Shown piece after piece: positions 23,110-34,343 of a stretch of 64,000 nt of DNA (positions are counted from its first letter, which is position 1; the number at the start of each line of letters is the position of its first letter). Source of the stretch: Rhynchopus euleeides (lineage: Eukaryota > Euglenozoa > Diplonemea > Diplonemida > Diplonemidae); the NCBI GenBank assembly GCA_963210315.1, contig OY723242.1, positions 2,232,001-2,296,000 on the forward strand, in the 5' to 3' direction. Both the position numbers and the translations under genes were made by a program. Under the pieces are notes generated by a model. It was not told the DNA's origin. It was given only the letters and a program-made list of their open reading frames with translations, and ran no database searches.

Positions 23110-24657
23110 ATGGGATCGCTGGATGTTGCAGTGCGCATGGGTGCGGTGGTGTACGCTATGTCACTGTCGGAAGAGGCGACAGTGGAGGACCTTCTGCACC
23201 TGGCCGCCGCTCAGATCTCTGAGGACCTGCACCTGGAGCCGGAGGTCTGCGAAAGCTGCCTGGAGCTCGTTGACGATGAGACGGGCGAGCGTTTCAGCGA
23301 AGGCGACAAGGGGCCACTCTCGGGGACAGGGCTGTGTGCGGGCTCCTCTCTTGCTGCTTCACTTGATGAAGACCCTGCGAAGATTGCAGTGGCGGTTCTG
23401 GGACACAGAGGTGTACTCGACAGCGACTACGCTTCAGCTGCTTCCGCAGCGTGCAGCACTGATGACGGCCCTACACTTGGGCTGCTGATCGACACGGGCT
23501 ACCTCGATTACATGTCATCCTACTTGATGGAGTCGGTCATCTACCACAACAGCATCGACTGCCTCACCAGGCTGCTGCTGGCATACCCCCCCACCACGGA
23601 TGCCTTGTGGGACGGTGTCAGGATGGCAGCCACACAGCCTCAAAGCACAGCTGCACTGCGCCACCTTCTCGACGCACTCTCCACACGTGACTGCGAGGAT
23701 CGTTCCGAGAAGCTGTTCGACGCCCTCATGCTGGCAACGCGGAAGGAGGGGAACATGGCGTCCGTCGTGCTCCTGCTGGAGAGCGGCGCAGACGCGGGGT
23801 ATGTCGCGAACCCTGTCGAGACCTTCCTGCACCACGCACAACCGGAGTACTACGACGTGGCGTTGGCCTCCTGCGAGCATATGCGGGTCGACATCTTCCG
23901 CTACGGCGTGTGTGTGGCTCACATGCCCAGCGTCGAGCTTGGTGTGCGGGCCCTGCGCCGGCTGCACCGCGCCCTCTTCCTGCGTGGGGGTGCTTTCGCT
24001 GCGGACGAGCGTGCAAGTTGGGAGCGTGTCGTGAGGATTCCGTGGTTGAAGGCTGGCCGCCCTACGACGCTGCTGCACCAGGCTGCGAAAGGGAAGGATC
24101 AGGGTGCTGTGCAGCTTCTCCTGAAGTCAGGCGCTGATGTCAACAGATGCAACGGCCTTGGGCAGACACCCGCACACGTCGCCTGGGACGTGCAGGCCAC
24201 GGATATCCTGCATGACCTGGAGAGGGCGGGTGCAGACCTGCACGTGAGGGACAACAAGGGGAGGACGGTGACGTGGCTGGCCGTCGGAGCGCTGCGCCCT
24301 CCACCCCCCCCGCCACCGGTCCGTCGCCGGGTCCGCCGCTGGAGGCCCTACTGCACTTGCAGTCTCTGCTGGTCCCGTGCATCGGAATCGGAAGACTCGG
24401 TGTACGAGTCCCCATCCTCGGAAGAGGGGTGGGGTTTCGAGAGACCGGTGCCAGAGCAGCGAGTGCCGAAGTTCCGCAAGGCGGCCCTCAGGAAGCGCAG
24501 GGAACCCACGAACGGCAGTGGCACGCCGCAGTGCACCGAAGCCATGGCGGGTCAGCAGATGAGGCAGGGTCGGGGGAGCAGGAGGCAGTCTCGGCGCGAG
24601 GCGAAGGCTTTAGCCTCGGAGCGTGACAACAAGGCAGACTGCTGCGTGGCGAGGTGA
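23110..24657 (+). CDS. Ankyrin-repeat protein with N-terminal ubiquitin-like domain
   Basis: The ATG at 23110 (MGSLDVAVRMGAVVYAMSLS) follows CCAACAGA and gives 515 residues to TGA. Residues 1-85 resemble a ubiquitin-like fold (VEDLLHLAAAQISEDLHL). Degenerate helical repeats follow, then two clear ankyrin repeats near residues 315-390 (TTLLHQAAKGKDQGAVQLLL, KSGADVNRCNGLGQTPAHVA, and a third ending VRDNKGRTVTWLAV). A proline run (PPPPPPP) and an Arg/Lys/Ser/Glu-rich, probably disordered tail end in CCVAR. A protein-interaction role is likely; no catalytic domain is seen. Confidence 0.88.
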   Translation: MGSLDVAVRMGAVVYAMSLSEEATVEDLLHLAAAQISEDLHLEPEVCESCLELVDDETGERFSEGDKGPLSGTGLCAGSSLAASLDEDPAKIAVAVLGHRGVLDSDYASAASAACSTDDGPTLGLLIDTGYLDYMSSYLMESVIYHNSIDCLTRLLLAYPPTTDALWDGVRMAATQPQSTAALRHLLDALSTRDCEDRSEKLFDALMLATRKEGNMASVVLLLESGADAGYVANPVETFLHHAQPEYYDVALASCEHMRVDIFRYGVCVAHMPSVELGVRALRRLHRALFLRGGAFAADERASWERVVRIPWLKAGRPTTLLHQAAKGKDQGAVQLLLKSGADVNRCNGLGQTPAHVAWDVQATDILHDLERAGADLHVRDNKGRTVTWLAVGALRPPPPPPPVRRRVRRWRPYCTCSLCWSRASESEDSVYESPSSEEGWGFERPVPEQRVPKFRKAALRKRREPTNGSGTPQCTEAMAGQQMRQGRGSRRQSRREAKALASERDNKADCCVAR

Positions 24658-25742
24658 CCTGTGGCTGTGCCTGTGGGGTGCGCGACAATCTCTGGCGCGA
24701 CGAACATCTGCGTCCCACAGCACGTCTGGGTTACGACACTCCTTCACGGTGCCACCCGACTTGTCGGACACATCTTCGGGTTTGTTTTCCGTTTTGTTTT
24801 GTTGGCAAACAAGCTGCCTTGCATCATAGCCTTTACCACCAAGCTTCATGAACTCGGGTGGAACATTAGGTGGCAACTGCAGGCTGTGGGGTGTTCAGCG
24901 GAAATCGAACACGGACAAAGCAGTATCCGATTTGAGTTTACGGCCCGCGCAGTGCCAGAAATGCAGAGCCGCATCTCACCTCATCACAGGTCGAGGTGTG
25001 TGCGTTAGCCACAACCTCTCCCCTCCCCAATTCCTCCGTGTTCAGTGACATGTGTCGATAGTGTTCCATTTTGTGGTTTTCCTTTTCTCGCGCTGCTGTC
25101 AGGATGACACCTGCCTGTGCGTGATTTTCTTCCTAGTTGAACACAACGTTAACATGCAGCAACGGTGACAGTGAATATGCTGGCCTTTCCTTGGTTTCTG
25201 TTTGGACCCGTTGGCCTGGCCCTCTAGCCCAAGCGCAAAGCCTGCCTGCAGAACTGCTGCTGGTTGCCTGCGCAGCCTCCACGGGATGCTTTCATCTGAG
25301 CCAACACCACGCGTTGCTAGCATTTCCCTTCTTGCATTTCGACTGACACCACCCCTGAGGTGGGCCTGTTGCGTCAGGGTCATGGTCTCCGTGTCTACTT
25401 GTGTCTGTTTCAGACACGGCGAAGTGTACGTTTCACTTCTGCACTTTTGCACAGTGCCCCATCCCCACTCCGCGACAATATCCTTTCCCGGCCCATCCTC
25501 ACTTGTGGTGCCTCTGGTCTCACAGCCCGCTGCAGAGTTGTATACTCCGACACCCCGTCCATCCCCTCCCTTCCCTTCCCCTTGCATCCCTGGCTTGCCT
25601 CCCCACCCCACACACGCGGCTCAACACACCCCCATGCACGCAGAGGTGTGTGCTGTGCAACACTGCGGGCCACGAGGGAAGCCAGCCCCCCCCCCCCCTC
25701 TTCACACGCTTCACGACACTAACGCACCACCACTCTTGCAGG
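24658..25742. other. Intergenic region with splice-acceptor-like 3' end
   Basis: There is no supported gene. The block CTCACCTCATCACAGGTCGA at 24975-24994 recurs at 28727-28746 in a related context (both followed by GACATGTGT...TGTTCCATTTTGT). The last 60 bases hold a C10-plus tract, a CACTAAC branch-point-like motif at 25716 and CTCTTGCAG ending at 25740, three bases before the ATG. Confidence 0.5.
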
Positions 25743-28226
25743 ATGAGGTGTCCCTGCAAGATGCGGGCCGCGGTGATTGCTGCCCTGGCGGTGTGTGCTG
25801 CAGAGGGGGCTGTGATGCAGGTCCCTCGCGACGCCACTGTTACTGGCAACTACTCCACCCCACAGGAGTGGGTCCTCTCCTGCACGCCGCACAAGACTTC
25901 ATGGATGGACATTACCGACACCCCGTCAGGTTACAGCCTCACGTTGGACGACAAGTCGATGTACTCTGGGTCCAATCAGCTGACCTGCCCCTCCTCTGGG
26001 AAGATGTCGCTGCTGTACACGCCGTACGACGGGGACAGCCACACTCTGGAATTCTCTTGGAATGACCCCGCCAGCACGTGGGCCCCCGCGACAAGAGCCC
26101 CACCAACACCCATCCCAGGGAGTGTGCACTACCGTTCGGGCGACGGTTCGATCTTTGGCATGTACAACACCACACAGGAGTGGGTCATCTCCTGCACGCC
26201 GAACAGCACCTTATGGATAGACGTCAGAGCCCCCTATACATATGCCAGCCTCACGTTGGACGGATTAGTACTGGCCTACAAGCGGAACGTGACCTGTCCC
26301 TCTTCTGGGAAGATGTCACTTCTGTTCACACCACACCACGTGTTCCCCTACCTTCTGACTATTGTTTGGAGCACAGTGGTTCCAGCGACAGTGCACTTCA
26401 TGTCGGATCGCGGATCTGTCTATGGCGTCTACGACACCCCACAGAAGTGGGTTATCTCCTGCTCACCGAACAGCACTTTATGGATGGACGTCCTCTGCTG
26501 CTCCACGTCAGGTTACCGCCTTACAGCAGACGGCTTGTCGCTGATCTCTGATCAAGAAGAAGAAAAACCTTATGTGGTTGACCTGATGTGTCCTGACTCT
26601 GGGAGGATGTCGCTGCTGTTCACGTCGTACGCGATGCGTTTTGCCCAGACCGTACACCTCCAGTGGTACCCTGGCACAGCTGCACCCACAGGTGCCCCTG
26701 CGACCGCGCCACCGACACCCAGCCCATTGGAGGTGCACGACGTGTCAGACCACTAATCAGTCTACATCAGCACATACAGCACCCCACAGGAGTGGGTCAT
26801 CTCCTGCACGCCGGGCATCGCCTTATGGATGGACATTACCTACACCCCGTCAGGTTACAGCCTCACGTTGGACGACAAGTCGGTGTACTCTGGGTCCGAT
26901 CAGCGTGTGACCTGTCCCTCCTCTGGGAAGATGTCGCTGCTGTACACGCCGTACGATGGGCAGAGCCACGTTTTGAAGTTCTCATGGCACACTGTCACAC
27001 CCCGACCTACCACATCGACCCCCTCTATCCCGAGCACATGGACCCCTGCGACAAGAGTACCACCGACACCCAGCCCAGTGTTGGTCCACTACATGCCAGA
27101 CGGTGAATGGGACTTCAACCACACATGCAGCCGTCCCACAGAGTGGGTCATCCCCTGCAGGCTGGGCGTCGCCTTATGGATGGACATTGAGTACACCCCG
27201 TCAGGTTACAGCCTCACGTTGGACGACAAGTCGATGTACTCTGGGTCCCTACAGAGTGTGATCTGTCCCTCCTCTGGGGAGATGTCGCTGCTGTACACAC
27301 CGTACGATGGGCAGAGCCACGTTTTGAAGTTCTCATGGCACACTGCAACCTCTTTCAGCACCCCAGTACCACCGACACCCAGCCCAGTGACAGTGCACTA
27401 CATGCCAGGCCACGGTTTCATCAAACAAAAGTACGGCACCCCACAGGAGTGGATCATCTCCTGCACGCCGGGCCTCACCTTCTGGGTGGACATTACCTAC
27501 GCCCCAGGTTACAGCCTCACGTTGTACGACACGTCGATGCAGTCGATGCACGATGGGTTCAATCAGCATGTGCCCTGTCCCTCCTCTGAGAAGGTGACCC
27601 TTCTGTTCACGCCGAACACCCTGACCGCCGACCTTCTGGAATTATCATGGCACACTGCCACAACGCACTACATGTCAGACCACGGCTCGGTGTCCAGCTC
27701 CTTCAACACCACACAGGAGTGGGTCATCTCTTGCAGGCGGTACAGCGACATGGATATAATTGTAACTCGCCTCTCAGGGACGCTCACCGAGAACAGTAAC
27801 GAGGTACGTTCACAGCAGATGACTCTGTCCCCAGGGGAGTGGAAATCGTCCTGCTCCTACACAGGCCAGTTAAAGCTGACGTACATTCCGGCCTCTGACA
27901 TCCTCCAGCCACTCATGGTGAGGTGGGAACCATCGACGGAAGGGAAATCAAGTCACAGTCTGTCGCCGCTGCTGATTGTGGGGATTGCCAGTGTCGGGGT
28001 GCTTGTTCTGGTGGTCGGCACCGTTGCTGTGTACTGCAGGTGTCGGGGGCAGGCTGCGGACCGCAAGGCCTACAGTTCCAACGTGCAGCGCCTGGAGGAC
28101 GCCAATGTTGGACCCACGGGTGTGTTCGGTGGGCCGCAGGACTGTTGCTTGTCTCCTGAGGGACAGCAGCCGGTGAGCAATATGGAGGAGCAACTGCTGG
28201 CGGTGAGCGACAGCCCTGTGATGTAG
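25743..28226 (+). CDS. Type I membrane glycoprotein with seven extracellular repeats, interrupted by one in-frame TAA
   Basis: The ATG at 25743 gives MRCPCKMRAAVIAALAVCAA, a signal peptide. The frame continues to TAG at 28226 (827 codons plus stop), except for a single TAA at 26754-26756 (codon 338). Seven units of about 90-110 residues share (T/S)(P/T)QEWVISC, LWMDI, SGYSLTLDDKS, a CPSSGKMSLL(Y/F)TP strand and a terminal FSW/SWHT. They are separated by Thr/Pro-rich linkers (APPTPIPG, VPPTPSP) and carry N-glycosylation sequons. A transmembrane helix (LLIVGIASVGVLVLVVGTVA) and a 65-residue cytoplasmic tail follow. The TAA replaces the Gly expected in (D/H)-x-G-S-V-Y. It may be a nonsense mutation, a readthrough site or a polymorphism; coding quality is equal on both sides. 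I infer a surface protein; the family is unknown. Confidence 0.8.
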
Positions 28227-29582
28227 GGAAGGCGGAATCTCCATGTGATCTGGCGTGTTCCATTGTTTTGCCTGAAATTGAAATGGCGTTGTTTGTGCGC
28301 CAAACCCGGCCCAAACTGCCAAAATTCAGTCAGGCCCCGAATCGGGGTCGGGAAGCGAATCCCCTGGAGACTCCCTTAAGTCCTCCTTCAACACACTGTG
28401 TTGGTCTACAGCAGATAATGTCATGGCATCAAAGCCAAGCGTGCTCCGCACACCCCCTCGCCCATCCCAGGAGTTGAGGTCTTGTGGAGGCTTCAACGCA
28501 CCACGAACGTATAGAGCAAATGCTGCTCCCTCTCAACATGGATGCCAGCATTTTTCTTGGAACTTACCAGCGCCAACTTACCCCCCTCCCTCTCTCTTGT
28601 GATTCACCCGATGCGTTCGTTTTTGCCCGGAATTGGCTCTTTTGGAACCTCTTGCAATGAACGGCACGCCGGTGCGATCCATTGTCAAGGAGGCAGTAAG
28701 AAGGGGCCTATTGCGGAGCCACAGCTCACCTCATCACAGGTCGAGGTGTGTGTGTGTCACCACAACACCACAACAACCACTTCCCATTCCCATTCCCATG
28801 CCCGTGACATGTGTCTGCTGTTCCATTTTGTACACAACGGGAACGCGATGGGCTCTTGTATGGCTCCTTCTGTTTCGTGCCCCCACCTGCTCCACCTCAT
28901 TCTGCACTTCAGATGATCCACTCCACACGTGGGTTATGGGTTTTGGGACAACGATTATCTGGAAGTTGTTTCCAGCGTAAGGTATCCTCATTGAAGCATG
29001 CCAAACCGGAGGAGTTGTCAAGGCAAAACAAAAGTGCAGGGGTTGGAGCCCTTTGGTGGAAGCGCCCAATGCAACAACAATTCACAGCAGGCGGGGCGTT
29101 TCTCGTGAATGTTACACCCCTCCCCCCCTCCCCCCCCTGTCTGATAAATCCAAATCGTGTCAGAGTTCAGGTGAAAACTTCACCTGTGCAAAGCTTACCT
29201 ATCCCTTCGCCAGTGACACAAATCCGACACAGCGGGATTGGAGAAGGAACATACTTTCCGACTTTCTTCAACATCGCTTGTTTGCCTGTGATGCACTTCC
29301 TGAGCCCGAGGGGTGGCTCTTTGCTTCTACTCTGAAAGTACTTCTGTCCCCACACATTCTGCATGCAGCAATGGGGCAGACCGGGGGCCTTCTCTCAGTG
29401 ATGCATAAAAGTGCGACAAAGATGATCTGCCTCGCAAGAGCGGCTGTCAGATGACACAGTCATCCACAGCAGTGACACAGAGCGAGGGCCCCCATCAGAC
29501 ATGGCGTGTGATTGAAGGTGCAGACAAGAAAGTATCAGAAATTCAAACACTTCCTTGTGACGAGGTGTGCCTGCCGCGAATC
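28227..29582. other. Intergenic region with a degenerate P repeat
   Basis: 28830-29050 is a diverged copy of the P repeat (shared CCACCTGCTCCACCTCATTC, then TGCACTTCAGATGATCCAC), followed at 29057 by TGGAAGCGCCCAATGCAA, the B motif. The remaining sequence holds no supported gene. Confidence 0.55.
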
Positions 29583-31192
29583 TTTTTTGCACATAACACA
29601 CCTGTGTGGTACGGGAAATGCTACGAGGAACGCGATGGACTCGGGACTGCTGCTGGCCTCTCTTGCTATGGTTTACTTATGTTTCGTGCTCCACCTGCTC
29701 CACCTCATTCTGCACTTCAGATGATCCACTTCACGTGGGTTACGGGGTTTGGGACAACGATGATATGTTGTGTCCGACGACAAGGTAAGGTAAGCTCATC
29801 GAGGTACACCAAACCGGAGTTGTCAAATCAAAAAAGACACACCGCCCGAGAGGCAATTGGTGTGACACAACAGCGATGACACAATCACTCTGCCCGAGGG
29901 GGCGCGTTTTTAGCGACCGAGACCTCCTCTCCTGACTGAGGGACACACGATCTGACCGTCCGAGAGACGCAGCATTCTACCCTGCCCGAGGGGCACCCAC
30001 TCTCCTGACCGAGAGACACGCAGTCTTGCCCGAGGGGCACCTGGTTTCCTGACCGAGACAATATTCTGCCCGAGGGGCACTCACTCTCCCGACCGAGAGA
30101 CACGCAGTTTTGCCCGAGGGGCACCTGTTCTCCTGACCGAGACAATATTCTGCCCGAGGGGCACCCACTCTCCCGACCGAGAGACGCAGCATCTCGCCCG
30201 AGGGGCACCTGTTCTCCTGACCGAGACAAAATTTTTGCCCGAGGGGCACCCACTCTCCCGACCGAGAGACACGCAGTCTTGCCCGAGGGGCACCTGTTCT
30301 CCTGACCGAGACAATATTCTGCCCGAGGGGCATCCACTCTCCCGACCGAGAGACGCAGCATCTCGCCCGAGGGGCACCTGTTCTCCTGACCGAGACAATA
30401 TTCTGCCCGAGGGGCACTCACTCTCCCGACCGAGAGACACGCAGTTTTGCCCGAGGGGCACCCGTTATCCTGACCGAGACAAAACTATGCCCGAGGGGCA
30501 CCCACTCTCCCGACCGAGAGACGCAGCATCTCGCCCGAGGGGCACCTGTTCTCCTGACCGAGACAAAAATTTTGCCCGAGGGGCACCCGCTCTCCCGACC
30601 GAGAGATACACAATCTTGCCCGAGGGGCACCAAATCCCGACCGAGAAGACGACCCTCACACCATGCTCGTGTCAGGTCTCAAGAGGGCCGAAGCCGCGGT
30701 TGAGGACAACAACACCCCCACGCACTGGTTCTAATAAATGACGGCGAGGTGCACGGGGGGATCAGCACGAAGGAGGGGCGCAAAAAGATGGGGATGATGA
30801 CGCCGTGGTGTTCAAGGTGGTCCTCCGCCGCTTATGAACGTGACAGCGGGACAGCGCTGCGCCCGTGGCCGCAGCGGATTGAGGACATTCCCATCAGCCA
30901 TCGAGACTATCACCGCGCCTCGCCGAAAACCTGCTTCACGCTTGATCGCGCTCAAGGTTTCCAAACGCATACTTCAGCTGGAGGTTCCGTCACAGAGGCG
31001 CTGACAAAGGCGGGACCAAGAGCAACAGTCGGGTGCTGATAAATGGGTCGATACTGATGCAGCAAAGTGACGTCAGTGATATCCAACTCCTACTTTCCTG
31101 ACCGAGACACGATCTTGCCGAGGAGCATCGGACCGAGACACCCACTTCTGCCTGAGGGGCACCTAGCCGAGACGTATTTTTCCTGCCCGAGG
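29583..31192 (+). repeat. 1.6-kb duplicated block (copy 1)
   Basis: This block matches 62391-64000 at a constant offset of 32808 with only scattered substitutions and no apparent indel; the second copy runs off the window. It contains the P repeat (29583-29840), the GCCCGAGGGGCAC array and a non-coding-looking 3' part (30650-31192). Confidence 0.9.
29886..30640 (+). repeat. 84-bp tandem array with GCCCGAGGGGCAC core
   Basis: Half-units of about 42 bp alternate (GCCCGAGGGGCACCCACTC...CGACCGAGAGACGCAG and GCCCGAGGGGCACCTGTTCTC...GACCGAGACAATAT). The 84-bp period is divisible by three, which leaves several frames open on both strands; those ORFs are a by-product. Confidence 0.9.
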
Positions 31193-31279
31193 GGCATCTC
31201 GCCGAGACATTACCTGCCTGAGGGGCACCTGGCCACGACATACCTACAGCTTACGCTTGCGGGGCACCCTGCCTGAGGA

Positions 31280-31700
31280 GCACCTGGCCAAGACATACAT
31301 TTCCGCCTACGAGGCACCCTGCCCGAGGGGCACCTGGTCAAGACACACACTTCCGCCTACGGGGCACCCTGCCCGAGGGGCACCTGGCCAAGACAGACAC
31401 CTCTGCCTACGAGGCACCCTGCCCGAGGGGCACCTGGCCAAGACATACACTTCCGCCTACGAGGCACCCTGCCCGAGGGGCACCTGGCCAAGACAGACAC
31501 TTCCGCCTACGAGGCACCCTGCCCGAGGGGCACCTGGCCAAGACATACACTTCCGCCTACGAGGCACCCTGCCCGAGGGGCACCTGGTCAAGACATACAT
31601 TTCCGCCTACGGGGCACCCTGCCTGAGGGGCATCTGGCCGCGACATACACTTCCGCCTACGGGGCACCCTGCCTGAGGGGCACCTGGCCAAGACGCACAT
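31280..31700 (+). repeat. 50-bp tandem array, about 8 copies
   Basis: The unit is CGAGGCACCCTGCCCGAGG... followed by ACCTGGCCAAGACATACACT and TCCGCCTA. It shares the GCCCGAGGGGCAC core with the 29.9-kb array, so both derive from one motif. Degenerate units continue on both sides (31100-31980). Confidence 0.85.
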
Positions 31701-31980
31701 TCATGCCCGAGGGACACCGGGCCGAGACATTACATTCCCTGCCTGAGGGACACCTGGCCGAGACACATTCCTGCCGAGGGGCACTCACTCCCGACCGCGA
31801 GACGCAGGATTTTGCCTGAGGGGCACCTCCTCTCCTGACCGAGACACAACCCCGCCCAGCACAGTACCGAGGGGCATTTACGCTTTCGACTGGAATACCG
31901 AGCCTGACCCGGGGAGACACAATCGTGCCACAATCGTGAGGGGCATACTCTCTTGATTGAGAAATACACCTTTTTTGCCC

Positions 31981-33900
31981 GAGCGACGGCACCTGAAGGC
32001 GGAAGGGTGGCCTGTCACACACAGCCTGCCAGATCCAGCTCGAGCACGGTGACGCGACGTGAGCTTTCCGAGGGCGACAGTTTTCGTGTACCAATGCAAC
32101 GCCCCCGGACACGCCCCTGAGAAGCCGGCACGTCTGTCGTGCCCAGCTTATCTGCGCGAATGCCGACTACGCGCACCCCGGCGTCAAGCGGATGCCCGCA
32201 CACGCCCCAAGCGGGGCATACTCCGTCGAAGCATAGTCTCCCTGCCGGGGGACACACATTCAAGCCTGCATTATTCACAGGGGTCAGGGGGAGTTCCGGG
32301 CGTCTGTGGCCCGGTGTTGAGACGTACGACCTCACAGTTCCATGTAGGGAAGGGGAGCTGCTGACTGGACACCTGCGAGGTGCCGTGGGACATACACAGA
32401 GATCAGGTATCCAACACAGCCGAGACGCTCTCCCAAGCTGCACTGCTCGGGGAGCAAAAGAAGCAGCGACTGAGAGACGCGTCCGCATCGCCTGTGTCAG
32501 CGGTGCCGCCGCTGAGGGGGTCCACCGAAACCGCAGCCATGGCAGCGGGCCGAGATCATTCCACAAGGTTGGGGGGCAGTCAGCCAGTCTTCCCGAGTAC
32601 CCAGCAGCCTACTCGACAAGCCCGAACAGCGACTGCAGCGTGCGACAAGCTCCGGTCCGCGGGGACTCACCTCTCTCATTAAGAAGGCGACTCCGAGAAT
32701 CCTTCTGGCATGCCCACACCTCCAGGGCCTCGAATTTCCTCACGCACCGGGAAATACGCCCTCCACACTGAGTCCGGGCGTTACCACTGAATCGACGCCA
32801 CGTGGGGCCACAGGGCCTCCGTTTGATGCGCTGTCTACGAGGCGGGCGATGGGGCAGGTACAGTGGGGATCAGCCCAGTGGGAAGGGGGCCGCAGGAACG
32901 TGTTGTCCACCGCTCGAGCGGAGTTCAGGAGACGACAGTGCGCGCGATCGCCCTCTTTCACCCAGAAGGGCCGGCACCTCTCACACCTACCCCTGGGCAC
33001 TCCATGCAGCGTCTCCAGTGCGCCATGAAGAGGCGCGTTGGGCTTCACCCCGCAACTCGCTCGCAGCCAGCGAAGACCGGAGAGGACACAGAGAGCCACA
33101 GAGCGATCGAGATCACGCCGGAAAGCACCGGGTGTTGGCCGGGCTCCCGAAGGGCGAGAGTTTAAGACGGCCGGACAGTAGACTGCTGCGGAGGAGCTGG
33201 GAGGCGAGTTTCAGACTGTGATTTCTCGATCCGCCGAGCCCTGTCCCCAGGCGAGAGCTGCCGGGTCATGGTGGCTGAATATGCACGAGCGTCGCGGTGG
33301 TGGTGCTGGGAGCGCACCAGAGGACTGTCACGCTGAGGGGCTGGGCATGGCCACTGACTACCTGGATACGGCCGTCTCAGTGCATCGCCCGGGGTGCAAA
33401 ACGACATCGAGGATGTCAGGAAGAAGGGTCATGTGGGCACACACCAATATGTCGGAGACGTGAAGAAGCCTCGAGGGGAAGGGTTCCCCAGGGGATGGAG
33501 GATCCTGAAGAGGTACAGGGTGAGGATTCAAATACCCGGAGTGGGAAACGCACCAGACGTCGGGGGTCAGCCAAGAGCGGGTGGTTGCAGCACAGGCGGG
33601 GCTGTGTGCAACCTTTGCCCCCTTAGTTTCGCCGGGTTGAGACGCATCAACTCTCTCGCCGGGTGCGGCAACTGGAGAGACAGGCATGTTGTCGATAGGG
33701 CACACCAAGGATCACGAGGCTGACCACACGACGGCGGCACACGGCCGAGGCAGGCGGATCCCCTCAGCGAGTGAGGTTCGATCGTTTTCCGTACAAGGTG
33801 CTCGTGACAACGTAGAAAGCGGTACATTACCATCGGAGGGATGCATACGATGGGCGACGGAGCCTGATCACTTCAATAGTAGACCGTTCGCGCGGCGTCC
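31981..33900. other. Unassigned region without a supported gene
   Basis: Several frames are open for 80-210 codons, but codon composition is mixed, no motif is recognisable and no frame is preferred. It may be decayed mobile DNA. Confidence 0.3.
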
Positions 33901-33930
33901 CTAAGTCCTTGGGTCCTAAGGGTCCTGGGT

Positions 33931-34343
33931 GGAAGCGTCCAATGCAACACTCACAGCATAGAGGCCAAGTGTTTCTCGTAGTATTTTGCACATAACACAC
34001 CTGTGTGGTACGGGAAATGCTACGAGGAACGCGATGGACTCGGGACTGCTGCTGGCCTCTCTTGCTATGGTTTACTTATGTTTCGTGCTCCACCTGCTCC
34101 ACCTCATTCTGCACTTCAGATGATCCACTTCACGTGGGTTACGGGGTTTGGGACAACGATGATATGTTGTGTCCGACGACAAGGTAAGGTAAGCTCATCG
34201 AGGTACACCAAACCGGAGTTGTCAAATCAAAAAAAAATATGGGGGGGGGGGTTTCAAAGTGCAAGAGGTGGAGCCCGTTCAACAGGTGGAAGCGTCCAAT
34301 GCAACACTCACAGCATAGAGGCCAAGTGTTTCTCGTAGTATTT
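33931..34343 (+). repeat. Solo B-A-B repeat cluster containing a P repeat
   Basis: A 58-bp block beginning GTGGAAGCGTCCAATGCAAC and ending CTCGTAGTATTTT occurs at 33931-33988 and again at 34286-34343. Between them lies a P repeat (33989-34235) almost identical to the one at 29583. The arrangement matches the B1-A2-B2 end of the YR retroelements and may be a recombination remnant. Confidence 0.75.

Noticed and set aside
29885..30741. Long ORFs (126-178 codons) on both strands in the GCCCGAGGGGCAC array
   Set aside because: The 84-bp period is divisible by three, so all frames lacking a stop in one unit stay open. No protein-like features are seen.
30749..31039. 96-codon ORF found identically in both 1.6-kb blocks
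   Set aside because: It begins with GTG, not ATG, and is conserved only because the whole block is duplicated. The composition is not convincing.
31280..31700. CRISPR-like array
   Set aside because: It is a perfect 50-bp tandem repeat with no variable spacers.
32139..32771. 210-codon plus-strand ORF in the unassigned region
   Set aside because: Overlapping frames are equally open, no motif is seen and codon bias differs from the host genes.
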